From the NCBI GenBank assembly GCA_030145275.1, contig JAQYVV010000001.1, forward strand, positions 186,001-250,000: 64,000 nt of DNA, read 5' to 3'. This document shows, in pieces, positions 54,085 to 61,941 of this stretch (positions within the stretch are counted from its first letter, which is position 1; each line of letters begins with the position of its first letter). The notes under the pieces were generated by a model. The model made no database searches. It saw only the letters and a list, made by a program, of their open reading frames with translations, and was not told the origin of the DNA. The DNA comes from Desulfurivibrionaceae bacterium (GTDB taxonomy: Bacteria; Desulfobacterota; Desulfobulbia; Desulfobulbales; VMSU01). Made by a program: the position numbers and the translations under genes.

Positions 54085-54909
54085 GTGAATGTGTCGAAAA
54101 AAAAGAAAATACGAGCCCCCCTCCCATTGTTATCAGAGGAGATAAGCGTTATTGATACCCACTGTCACCTGGATATGTCGGCTTATGAACAGGATTGCGA
54201 TAAGGTCATTCAAAAAGCCTTTGGGGCTGGAGTCTCGAAAATAGTTACTATTGGCATAGATTTAGCCAGTTCTCAAGCCGCTGTCCGTCTTGCTGAAAAA
54301 TATGCAGGTATTTATGCCTCTGTCGGAATACATCCCCATAATGTTGAAGGGGTTACAGATAGAGATTATAAGGAATTAACCTTGCTCGCATCCCACCCCA
54401 AGGTTGTGGCCTATGGTGAAATTGGTATCGATCTGGCTAAAAAATATGCGCCGATAAAAATGCAAGGGGAGCATTTCCTCCGTCAAGTGCGGTTAGCCAA
54501 GGAACTTGCTTTGCCAGTGATTATTCATGATCGTGAAGCCCACACCGAGGTGATGGCTATTTTGAAACAAGAGGCTCCTTTTCCCGCGGGGGGAGTGATG
54601 CACTGTTTCTCAGGTAATATGGTCTTTGCCCAGGAAGTTCTGGGCCTTGGTTTTTATATCTCAATTCCAGGGGTGGTCACTTTTAATAAGGCCGAGGAAA
54701 TGCAGGAGGTTGCACGAAAAATATCTCTTGATTATCTCATAATCGAGACAGACGGGCCGTTTTTATCACCGGTACCAATGCGAGGCAAGCGAAATGAGCC
54801 CGCCTATGTTCTCTATACGGCTGAAAAAATTGCGCAATTACGAGATGTAGATCTCGATGAGGTCGCAAAAAGAACAACGAAAAACGCCCGGAAATTATTC
54901 GGGATATGA
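54085..54909 (+). CDS. tatD: TatD-family metal-dependent hydrolase (DNase)
   Basis: A 274-residue TIM-barrel hydrolase. The metal ligands are in VIDTHCHLDM (residues 23-32), AYGEIGIDL, PVIIHDREA, GVMHCFSG and IETDGPFL, all characteristic of TatD enzymes, which have 3'-5' exonuclease activity on DNA or RNA. It starts with GTG; either 54085 or 54091 is possible, with GGAG a few bases before. The YggS-type gene follows after about 108 bp, with a short tandem repeat between. Confidence 0.93.
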   Translation: MNVSKKKKIRAPLPLLSEEISVIDTHCHLDMSAYEQDCDKVIQKAFGAGVSKIVTIGIDLASSQAAVRLAEKYAGIYASVGIHPHNVEGVTDRDYKELTLLASHPKVVAYGEIGIDLAKKYAPIKMQGEHFLRQVRLAKELALPVIIHDREAHTEVMAILKQEAPFPAGGVMHCFSGNMVFAQEVLGLGFYISIPGVVTFNKAEEMQEVARKISLDYLIIETDGPFLSPVPMRGKRNEPAYVLYTAEKIAQLRDVDLDEVAKRTTKNARKLFGI

Positions 54910-54916
54910 TAGTTTA

Positions 54917-54958
54917 GTTGAAAGTTGAAAGTTGAAAGTTGAAAGTTGAAAGTTGAAA
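54917..54958. repeat. Tandem heptamer GTTGAAA, six copies
   Basis: Six head-to-tail copies of GTTGAAA stand directly after the tatD stop. Shorter runs of the same unit occur at about 41299 and 58918. The unit count may vary by slippage. Confidence 0.9.
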
Positions 54959-55016
54959 GGTGGAAGGCAATTTTGCAAAAGACTTATCTTATCTCAAAAA
55001 TTCACTGTGATAAAAA

Positions 55017-55706
55017 ATGAAAGATAATTTCGATCATGTAAGAAAAAAAATAACAATCGCTGCGCTTAAGGTTGGCAGGGATCCTGGTGAAGTAACTTTG
55101 GTGGCGGTCAGTAAAAGAGTTTCCGTGGCGAAGATAGAAAATGCGATATCTACGGGGCAATTGCTCTTTGGCGAAAACTATCTCCAGGAAGCTGAGGAGA
55201 AGATTCGAGATATTGCAACTGATGTGCAATGGCATTTTATCGGTCACTTTCAGTCAAATAAGGCAAAACAGGTTGCGGAATTATTTGATGCTGTCGAAAC
55301 GCTGGATCGGTTTAAAGTTGCCCAAGCTTTGGAAAAAAAGCTGGCTCAAATCAACAAGATCATGCCGGTGTACATTCAGGTGAATATTGGCAGGGAAGAA
55401 CAGAAAGGTGGAGTTCGCCCAGAGGAGGCTGAAGCTCTTGTTCGAAAGGTTTTGGAGTTTCCCCACCTGGATTTCATGGGGCTGATGGCTATGCCCCCCT
55501 ATTTTCAAGACCCTGAGAAAAGCAGACCGTATTTCCGAAAACTTCGTCTTTTGGCTGAAGATCTAGCCAAGAAGGGATTAAAGGGAAAAAGTGACAAACT
55601 AGGCTTGTCCATGGGGATGTCTGGAGACTACGAGGTTGCCATAGAGGAAGGTTCTACTCTTGTAAGGGTTGGAACTGCACTGTTTGGGGAAAGGGAGGAG
55701 GGTTGA
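55017..55706 (+). CDS. yggS: YggS-family pyridoxal-phosphate homeostasis protein
   Basis: A 229-residue PLP-binding protein of the YggS/PLPBP family, which keeps cellular vitamin B6 and amino-acid pools balanced and has no established enzyme activity. The PLP lysine is in TLVAVSKRVS (residue about 33). Further motifs are FGENYLQEAEEK, WHFIGHFQSNKAK, PVYIQVNIGREEQKGG, MGLMAMPP and LSMGMSGDYEVAIEEGST. Start ATG 55017. Length is normal. Confidence 0.93.
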   Translation: MKDNFDHVRKKITIAALKVGRDPGEVTLVAVSKRVSVAKIENAISTGQLLFGENYLQEAEEKIRDIATDVQWHFIGHFQSNKAKQVAELFDAVETLDRFKVAQALEKKLAQINKIMPVYIQVNIGREEQKGGVRPEEAEALVRKVLEFPHLDFMGLMAMPPYFQDPEKSRPYFRKLRLLAEDLAKKGLKGKSDKLGLSMGMSGDYEVAIEEGSTLVRVGTALFGEREEG

Positions 55707-55754
55707 AACTTAGAATTTGCAACTCAAGACTTCGAACTGGCTGCTAATTCCGTT

Positions 55755-55813
55755 GGTGGGCACAGCCCACCCTACCTGGGGGTCGCTTCAAGTAGGGTGG
55801 GCTGTGCCCCACC
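55755..55813. repeat. REP hairpin pair, left of the RAYT gene
   Basis: GGTGGGCACAGCCCACCC (55755-55772, followed by TAC) and its inverted copy at 55792-55813 form a REP-type palindrome. The same pair flanks the other side of the transposase at 56432-56505. The linker includes GGTCGCTTCAAGT. Confidence 0.85.
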
Positions 55814-55863
55814 ACTTAACCGAGCTAGCACCCAGTTAGAGACAGTGCAAAACACTCCATGTG

Positions 55864-56421
55864 TTATTCACGCCCGACACTATCATCCAAGGCAATATCT
55901 TCATTGGCACCCCAGTCAGATGACCTTAACCCTTCTTGTACAAAGCGATGAAATGAGGAAAATTCCCAATCAACTGGCGAAGCAGTTAAACCATGTTTTA
56001 CTGGATTATAATGTATGTAATCAATGTGGTTGGAATAATCTTTTTCATTCCTGATCATATGTTCCCAGAAACGACGCTGCCAAACCGTGCCTTCCCTGTG
56101 TTTTTCCTTGGATACAGTGCTACGAGTAGCGCTCACTGTTTGTCCAATGATGGGCTGGGCCATTTTGGTGAATTCTTTTTTTATAAAGGCCCACCGTCTT
56201 GAATAATTCAAATCATTTTCGGGTAGTGTCCAGATGCAATGCAGATGCTCGGGCAATAGGACAATCGCGTCAATTGAGAAAGGGTACAAAATTTGAGTTT
56301 TCTTAATTGCCTCCCGTAGCATCTCTCGGCATGGGTCAAGGCAGAGTATTTTCTGTCGGTTAAGGGTAACGACTGTAAAAAAATATGTTTTACCGACATG
56401 GGCTCTGATGTAATTAGGCAT
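55864..56421 (-). CDS. REP-associated tyrosine transposase (RAYT, Y1/IS200-like)
   Basis: A 185-residue HUH-type single-strand transposase. The HUH motif is in VLLPEHLHCIWTLP (His-Leu-His). The catalytic-Tyr helix reads NHIDYIHYNPVKHGL, the RAYT signature. RAYTs are domesticated IS200/IS605-like enzymes that mobilise REP hairpins. It lies between two identical inverted REP pairs, so it is a complete REPtron. No accessory tnpB is present. An unusual short C-terminal tail (GANEDIALDDSVGRE) follows. Confidence 0.93.
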   Translation of the reverse strand: MPNYIRAHVGKTYFFTVVTLNRQKILCLDPCREMLREAIKKTQILYPFSIDAIVLLPEHLHCIWTLPENDLNYSRRWAFIKKEFTKMAQPIIGQTVSATRSTVSKEKHREGTVWQRRFWEHMIRNEKDYSNHIDYIHYNPVKHGLTASPVDWEFSSFHRFVQEGLRSSDWGANEDIALDDSVGRE

Positions 56422-56431
56422 TATTTGATTT

Positions 56432-56505
56432 GGTGGGCACAGCCCACCCTACCTGTGGGGTCGCCTCAAGTTTCAAGTTTTCCCGTAGGGTGGGCTGTGC
56501 CCACC
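56432..56505. repeat. REP hairpin pair, right of the RAYT gene
   Basis: GGTGGGCACAGCCCACCC (56432-56449) and its inverted copy at 56485-56505. The sequence after it (TACCTGGAGGTCGCTTCAAG, to about 56533) repeats the linker of the left pair and runs into the end of the cyclase gene. Confidence 0.85.
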
Positions 56506-56527
56506 ACTTAACTACCTGGAGGTCGCT

Positions 56528-57511
56528 TCAAGTTTCCAGCTTCAAGTTTTCGAGATACGCCTTAAGTTTCTCGAAATTCCCACCGTAGGCAGTTACCGGA
56601 TCTTTTTTTCCTTTTACCACATACTTGCAGGCAGTGAAGAACTCTTTGCATTGCGGCAGGTATTCGGACACATTCGGACCCATTAAAAGGTCCATCTCTA
56701 CCTTTGTGGTTAACTCTTCAAGCCGGAAGGTGAGGTTAACCACATCACCAACAACGGTGAAATCACGGCCACCGTCAACCCCAATATTTCCCATTACGGC
56801 CTCACCTGTGTTAATAGCACCGCCAACTTCCATGGGCCAGGGGAGATTCGGCAATTTTGAAGAGAGTAGGGTGGTCATTTCGCTTATGGCAAGAAGGGTT
56901 CGCATTGCCTGCATGATGTTTTCAGCTTGCCCATCTTTGCCTACCCAGGTTGCCATAACGGCATCACCGATGAACTTATCAATGGAACCATTATTCCTCT
57001 GCACCAGTTCATTGACGCTTTTTGACCATGATGCCAGGATATTGCTGACAAATTCGGCGCCTATCGTTTCAGAAAGACTGGTGAATTTACGGATATCGCA
57101 GACAAGAATAGTCACCAGTTCCGTTTGCAGAAAGGCGACCGTCTCTTCTTCCAAATCATCTTGCTCAACTGGTATTTCAGGTGTGTAGTCATGAAAGAAA
57201 ACGAGGGTTGTTTTGTCTGAGCCAACTTGCAGTTTATCTCCGGAATGAAGCTTTGTTGTGGAGTGCTGCCTTCTGCCATTCACCATTGTCCCGTTTGAAC
57301 TACCAAGATCCACAACGTTGTATGTACCGTTTTCTTCAACCTGGAGCATGGCATGCTGGCGTGATATCCAGGTGTAAGGCAGGGTGATGTCGTTCTGTTT
57401 CCCACGGCCGATATAAAACGTCCTTTTGCCAGCTAGTTCCCAAACATTGCTGGTACTCCCTTTTGGGTCCAGTAGAGAGAGAGAGGCTGGAGGAGAAACT
57501 GATTTAATCAT
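56528..57511 (-). CDS. FHA domain-adenylate/guanylate cyclase
   Basis: A 327-residue cytoplasmic protein. An FHA phosphothreonine-binding domain is at about 30-105 (GRGKQNDITLPYTWISRQHA; DLGSSNGTMVNGRR). A class III nucleotide cyclase domain is at about 130-310, with both metal Asp residues (LVCDIRKFTSL, FIGDAVMATW), the Lys before it (DKFIGD), and the Asn-Arg transition-state pair (DVVNLTFRLEE), so it should be active. Adenylate is more likely than guanylate. Its ATG overlaps the stop of the SelW-like gene by 4 bp. The stop codon lies in REP-linker-type sequence. Confidence 0.88.
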   Translation of the reverse strand: MIKSVSPPASLSLLDPKGSTSNVWELAGKRTFYIGRGKQNDITLPYTWISRQHAMLQVEENGTYNVVDLGSSNGTMVNGRRQHSTTKLHSGDKLQVGSDKTTLVFFHDYTPEIPVEQDDLEEETVAFLQTELVTILVCDIRKFTSLSETIGAEFVSNILASWSKSVNELVQRNNGSIDKFIGDAVMATWVGKDGQAENIMQAMRTLLAISEMTTLLSSKLPNLPWPMEVGGAINTGEAVMGNIGVDGGRDFTVVGDVVNLTFRLEELTTKVEMDLLMGPNVSEYLPQCKEFFTACKYVVKGKKDPVTAYGGNFEKLKAYLENLKLET

Positions 57512-57729
57512 AGAGATTTTATCAAGGACTTGATTTCGCCAGGCTTTGGAAATCTATTAAGGCTTTTTTTTGAAAAGATCTCTTTGGCATCTGCGAATAT
57601 ATCAAAAATACCACCTGACCCGGCGATTAATTCTATGTCGGTTATACCCTCCATTTTAAGTTCGGCTTCCAAACTGGAAGCTCTAGGCAGGTAATTTCAT
57701 TTAGTGCAATAGGTGATTGATATTTTCAT
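57508..57729 (-). CDS. selW: SelW/Rdx-family selenoprotein (in-frame UGA read as selenocysteine)
   Basis: A 73-residue thioredoxin-like protein visible only if the TGA at codon 11 (57699-57697) is read as selenocysteine (U). The N-terminus then reads MKISITYCTKUNYLPRASSL, the C-x-x-U redox motif of the SelW/SelT/SelH (Rdx) family. The rest, LEAELKMEGITDIELIAGSG and GIFDIFADAKEIFSKK, fits the family fold (beta-alpha-beta with the GxGGxFDI turn). AGGA precedes the ATG by about 10 bases. A hairpin begins 15 nt after the UGA. The gene ends in ATGA, shared with the cyclase start. Function in the family: probable thiol redox. Confidence 0.85.
57665..57681 (-). promoter_or_regulatory. Candidate bacterial SECIS hairpin
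   Basis: On the minus strand, GCTTCC-AGTTT-GGAAGC forms a 6-bp stem with a 5-nt loop whose second base is G. The apical loop starts 21 nt after the UGA, inside the 16-37 nt window known for bacterial SECIS elements. It is inside the coding sequence, as in other bacteria. Confidence 0.65.
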
Positions 57730-57942
57730 CGTTATGTCCTGAGGATATATAATTTCACGATAGAGAATGTAAAAAGTAAATATTACCCTATAAATATTAC
57801 TAAAGCAGATTTTTTACCAGAAAAGTTTAAAATATAATGGTAAAAATATTAATTATTCATTTTGAATGATAAAAAAAATCTTGGATAAACGAGTTTCTGC
57901 CAGAATGTTTTTCCAAAAATGGAATTGAGGAGGGCCGCTCTG

Positions 57943-58743
57943 ATGCTGGCCATGCACATTGAAAAAGGTCAAACCAGGCCACGAAGAATAGGTGTTTCTC
58001 TCAGCAAAGGAGGTGTCGGCAAGAGTACGACAGCGGTCAATCTTGCTGGGGGACTTGCCCTTGCTGGTTTTAAAGTATTATTGGTTGATACTGACACCCA
58101 AGGTCATATTAGTAATATGCTTGGAGTGCCTTTAGCTGTCCCACGACCAGGTCTCTCTGAGCTTATTACAAAAGATAGTGGTCCGGAAGAGGCAATTTTT
58201 CAGGTACGTGAAAATCTCTCTTTATTGGCAGGTGGTAAGTCGCTGGCTGCAGTAAAGCGTCTGTTGGGCAGACAGGATTTTGGCGGCGAAATGGTTCTGT
58301 CTGATGCTCTCATAAAAATTGATAAAAAATATGATTTTGTAATTGTTGACACATCACCGGGTTGGGATGCCTTGACGGTTAATGTATTGTTTTATATCAA
58401 TGAAATCCTTTGTCCCGTTTCTTTGGAGCATCTGGCCATGCATAGTCTTGGTGAATATTTGAAGAGTATAACGGCTATTCAAAAGTACAACCACGCTCTC
58501 TCTTTTAAATATGTTGTACCTACTCTTTTCGATAAATCCAGGAAAAACTCCATGGAGATTCTCAAGGGGCTCCATAAGATATATGGAAAAAATGTTTGTG
58601 GCCCAATTAGGTTTTGTGAGAGTGTGGCTGAGGCCTCATATAGTGGCAAGACTATTTTTGAATTTGCTCCCGGTGCTCCTGGTGCCGACGACTACCGAGG
58701 TTTGGTACGGAAAGTTACTGGTGATGACACCTTGTTCAGGTAG
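57943..58743 (+). CDS. ParA/MinD-family ATPase
   Basis: A 266-residue deviant Walker A ATPase. Walker A is SKGGVGKSTTAVNL with the signature Lys, then LLVDTDTQGHISNMLG (Walker A' Asp) and FVIVDTSPGWDAL (Walker B). ParA-like proteins segregate DNA or position cell structures. No parB or parS partner is adjacent, so a positioning role (chromosome-borne, MinD- or ParC-like) is as likely as partition. I chose the ATG at 57943 because AGGAGG lies about 12 bases before it; the frame opens at 57919. It is divergent from the SelW-like gene. Confidence 0.85.
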   Translation: MLAMHIEKGQTRPRRIGVSLSKGGVGKSTTAVNLAGGLALAGFKVLLVDTDTQGHISNMLGVPLAVPRPGLSELITKDSGPEEAIFQVRENLSLLAGGKSLAAVKRLLGRQDFGGEMVLSDALIKIDKKYDFVIVDTSPGWDALTVNVLFYINEILCPVSLEHLAMHSLGEYLKSITAIQKYNHALSFKYVVPTLFDKSRKNSMEILKGLHKIYGKNVCGPIRFCESVAEASYSGKTIFEFAPGAPGADDYRGLVRKVTGDDTLFR

Positions 58744-58751
58744 GATTAATG

Positions 58752-58903
58752 GTAAGCGCTCCATGAACACCCCGCTGCACGTGATCGAACCCCGTGATAT
58801 ACAGGGGTATAATCGCGTGGCTCGATCACGCACATCGGGGTGCCCCTGAAACGCTTACGGACTCGGGTTATGCAATCTTGGGTGTACTTAATTGATCGCT
58901 AAC
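58752..58903 (+). mobile_element. MITE-like palindromic element, family B, copy 3
   Basis: A 152-bp element almost identical to the copy at 27127-27280, same orientation. Ends GTAAGCG and CGCTAAC. Flanked by GATTAATG (58744-58751) and GATTAAAG (58904-58911), an 8-bp repeat with one mismatch. It starts 9 bp after the ParA-like stop. Confidence 0.88.
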
Positions 58904-58987
58904 GATTAAAGGGATAGTTGAAAGTTGAAAGTTGAAAGCTGCAAGGGGCGTAAATGACCAATAAAACTAGAAACAGAGTAGAATGAA

Positions 58988-60946
58988 ATGAAATGTGTCA
59001 GGTGCGGCACCGATAATATCTACTCTGCTGCTTACTGTATTGCTTGTAAAACTCCGCTTCGCTTCAGGCGAAGAAGTGAGCGATATCGAAAAAGGAAAAA
59101 TGTTTTAACTGCTACTATTGTTATCGTTTGGCTTGGCTGTTTCACTTTCTTTTTCAAAGATATTTTTTTTCCAGAAAGTCCCTATTTTAGGACAGAGAAT
59201 TCAGAAAGAGCTGAGGATAAGCGCCAAAAAGATGCGGGCCGTGAAAAATTGTTTGCCGAACTACATATTTTGCAGACAGCTGAACGGGCTAGCCTGGGAA
59301 AGACAGGGGATACGCATGGGCAAGAGAAGGGAGGCAATGTAGACAACTTTCCGGTAAAAATGGCCGAGGAGGGATTCGAAGTTGTCAGTGGAACACTTAA
59401 GATTCTCGATTCCTGGAGCAGGGAAGTTGCGCGCATAAGGGTCGCATTGCTTGATGATGGCTGGTTGGCCATTCCGGCACGAGCTTGTTTGGGTGGAACG
59501 ACCTGGTCTTTCCTTTCCGATTCCGGTGATAGGGCGTATGTCCAGGGAGGCAGTTGGCAGGAAGGGACAGTGGTAGGGGTTTGGCAGGTTAATCAAGCAT
59601 TAGGGACTGATAAAAGTGTAGGGCTGGCTATTTGGGATAGAAATATGCCGCTAGCCTGGCTTTCTATAGAGTCGGATAATGACTTGGGTGATGTCCATCT
59701 TTCTTCATTCCAACACGAAGGTGATTTTACGATTGCGACTTTGCCCTCTCGCATCAACGAAGTGGGGATATTTGTCCAGGGGGTTGATATTGTCGGCTGG
59801 TCTTTTGGCCAGTGGTTAATGGGGGCGTATTTATGGAACCCTGGGGGTAAGTACGACGAAGCGCAGCAACAGAATATAACTGTTGCCGATTTCTACAATA
59901 TGACCTTTGCCAATGGCCGTGAAGAGAGATTCAGCATTGCCTTGGCTTCTCTTAATGAAACAGATTTAGTAAACAGTATAGCCTTATTTTTAGAAGGATT
60001 TCAACACCAGCCAAAGTTGTCCGCGTCAGACACTCCTTACTATCTTCTCCCCGATGAAATAATCAAACAACTGCGGTCATTGATCAAAAAGGCCATTGCA
60101 AGTGGTTCTGAAAAACAGGTGATCGAACTGTTTGACAGTGACACCTTAAAACTCATTGCTGATATTGACCTCTTTCTTGATATCGTCGAACCGATTGCGC
60201 GAGTCTACGGGGATGAGGCAGCCATTGCTGCAATAGAAGAGTCTGGAAGCTTTATTGTTCAGGGGCTGGGGGTCAATGTGCCCGAGCTTAATGAGTTCCA
60301 CTTATCCTTTTACCAGAACTGGCTGCAAACTCTTGTCACAAATAATTCTATTGAAGAAGGTGGCTCGGTTTACGCAACGGCAATGAGGTATTATGGCAAT
60401 GATCCCTATCTCCATATCTTGGCCACAGAGTTGGAACTACTGAAAGGAAACTGGCGTGAGGCGGAAAGGCTTTTATTCCAGCGAAATTATCCCTCGAAAC
60501 TTTTAGACAGGTACGAGTTGCTGGCTCGGCAGATTTCTGATCTTAAAGGTCAGGAAGGAGATATTGTCGTCAGGTTCCAGCCTGGATCGACACGAATACC
60601 GTTATCCTCATTTCTGAACGGTTTTCGCAGGCAGGAATTCTTGGTAGATACGGGGGCCTCTATGGTGACCATACCCTCTTCAACAGTTGCAGCTCTGGGC
60701 CTTGAGATAATTTCTGGGGGGCACTACGAGCAGCGAAAGGTTTCAACCGCCGGAGGGGTTATAATGGCAAGTGAGGTAATTATTGACTCTATTGAAATAG
60801 GCGGTTGGGTTGAGTCGGAGGTGAAAGCCCTGGTTTTGGATATTCCTGATCAGCCAGGGCTTGGACTTTTAGGGCTTAATTATCTCAGTCGCTTTAAGGT
60901 GGACTTGCGAAGCGAAGAGGGGGTCTTGTCGTTAACCCCACAGTGA
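58988..60946 (+). CDS. Zinc-ribbon membrane protein with degenerate trypsin-like domain and C-terminal retropepsin-like protease
   Basis: A 652-residue protein. A zinc ribbon stands at the N-terminus (CVRCGTDNIYSAAYCIAC, two CxxC). A membrane helix follows at about 40-58 (LTATIVIVWLGCFTFFF). Residues 130-300 resemble a trypsin-like domain (LLDDGWLAIPARACLGGT; GIFVQGVDIVGWSFGQW), but the His and Ser of the triad cannot be found. A helical part of about 230 residues comes next, then a retropepsin-like aspartic protease (from about 545; FLVDTGASMVTIPSS with the DTG Asp, and later LGLLGLNYLSRFKVDL). The protease should be periplasmic. Function unknown. Confidence 0.78.
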   Translation: MKCVRCGTDNIYSAAYCIACKTPLRFRRRSERYRKRKNVLTATIVIVWLGCFTFFFKDIFFPESPYFRTENSERAEDKRQKDAGREKLFAELHILQTAERASLGKTGDTHGQEKGGNVDNFPVKMAEEGFEVVSGTLKILDSWSREVARIRVALLDDGWLAIPARACLGGTTWSFLSDSGDRAYVQGGSWQEGTVVGVWQVNQALGTDKSVGLAIWDRNMPLAWLSIESDNDLGDVHLSSFQHEGDFTIATLPSRINEVGIFVQGVDIVGWSFGQWLMGAYLWNPGGKYDEAQQQNITVADFYNMTFANGREERFSIALASLNETDLVNSIALFLEGFQHQPKLSASDTPYYLLPDEIIKQLRSLIKKAIASGSEKQVIELFDSDTLKLIADIDLFLDIVEPIARVYGDEAAIAAIEESGSFIVQGLGVNVPELNEFHLSFYQNWLQTLVTNNSIEEGGSVYATAMRYYGNDPYLHILATELELLKGNWREAERLLFQRNYPSKLLDRYELLARQISDLKGQEGDIVVRFQPGSTRIPLSSFLNGFRRQEFLVDTGASMVTIPSSTVAALGLEIISGGHYEQRKVSTAGGVIMASEVIIDSIEIGGWVESEVKALVLDIPDQPGLGLLGLNYLSRFKVDLRSEEGVLSLTPQ

Positions 60947-60976
60947 CTTGAAATTTGAAATTGCCACTTTCAAGTC

Positions 60977-61579
60977 TCAGCCTTTCCCGAAGTAGTAGTC
61001 TAGCGATTTAAACATCGGTCTGCCGAAATAAAACAGTTCTTTTTCCAGGCTCAAGCCAAATTGGTTTATGGCCTGTTCTCTGATAGATAAATCCTTCTTT
61101 ATAATCTCATCGACACCGGCTTGAATGTCGGGTGCACTCTTGCCGCTTTTCGATAATTGCTCAATGTCAGCAAAACTACACTTTATTCCATGCTGTTTTA
61201 AAATATTAAAAATCTCGGAATCGGGTTTGATAATATCCCAGCGGCTAATGTTGTCCTTGTAAATAATATTTTCCAGTTTGGCAGAGTCCCAGCACTTGAG
61301 CAGGCGGCATTCAACAGGACGGTTTTTATAAATTTCACATTGGTTGCTGGTTTGGTTCAAAAAGGGGCAGGTCCACGAGTTCGAGGCGCTCACTTTGAGA
61401 AGCTCCTGCTTGGCGGGCTCGACCACACCGGAGATTGGCGAAAAAACAGGTTCACCCTTTCGGATAGTGACCAGGCATGATATTGGCAGAAGTTTTTTCT
61501 GAAGGAGATCAAGGTCTTCCAGATGGAGAGCAGGCCCTCCTTTTTGGCAACAGGTGCCGCATTGTTTACAGCTTGTCAC
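60977..61579 (-). CDS. YkgJ-family cysteine-cluster protein
   Basis: A 200-residue protein of the YkgJ (CxxCxxC-type) family, believed to bind zinc or an iron-sulfur cluster. The N-terminal cluster is CKQCGTCCQKGGPAL. A second set, WTCPFLNQTSNQCEIYKNRP, followed by ECRLL, completes the eight-Cys pattern (C...C-x5-RP-x2-CR). Cytoplasmic by prediction. It has no known function. It ends in the inverted repeat CTTGAAA/TTTCAAG shared with the upstream protease gene end (about 60947-60972). Confidence 0.85.
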   Translation of the reverse strand: MTSCKQCGTCCQKGGPALHLEDLDLLQKKLLPISCLVTIRKGEPVFSPISGVVEPAKQELLKVSASNSWTCPFLNQTSNQCEIYKNRPVECRLLKCWDSAKLENIIYKDNISRWDIIKPDSEIFNILKQHGIKCSFADIEQLSKSGKSAPDIQAGVDEIIKKDLSIREQAINQFGLSLEKELFYFGRPMFKSLDYYFGKG

Positions 61580-61941
61580 TTAACTCTCCAGCATTGTAAA
61601 GGTAATAGTTTACACTCAAGCATCCCGCGTTATCTAACAGAAAATATAGGATAATGCCAAGTTAATAAGGTCTCATCTGATTCTGAAATGGTTTTTTTGG
61701 ACAAACTTTTTGCAATTGAAAAGAGAATTTTAGGCCTCCTGTATTCTTGCAACATTTATTTCCGCTAAACAGGCCTATTATTTCCGGAACAATGGAATGG
61801 CTCTTGGTTTCTTATTTCCGTTTTTTTGTGGTATGGCCCTATTATAAAGGGATAGGTTATTTATTGGAAATGGCCTAAAGTTTGCATTTTATCCTTATCA
61901 AATGGTGTTTCAATTTGTTAAAAATATAGGAATAAAGACAC
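61580..61941. other. Intergenic region with three copies of TTATTTCCG
   Basis: About 360 bp without a gene. TTATTTCCG occurs at 61756-61764, 61778-61786 and 61812-61820, all on the plus strand. The first two are 22 bp apart (two helical turns). This could be a regulator-binding array for the MORN protein gene. Confidence 0.4.

Noticed and set aside
54917..54958. Possible CRISPR array
   Set aside because: The repeat is a contiguous heptamer without spacers; there are no cas genes in the window.
57508..57729. Alternative view that the SelW-like frame is a pseudogene with a nonsense mutation
   Set aside because: The single stop is exactly at the Sec position of the C-x-x-U motif, the rest of the frame is intact, and a hairpin follows at the right distance.
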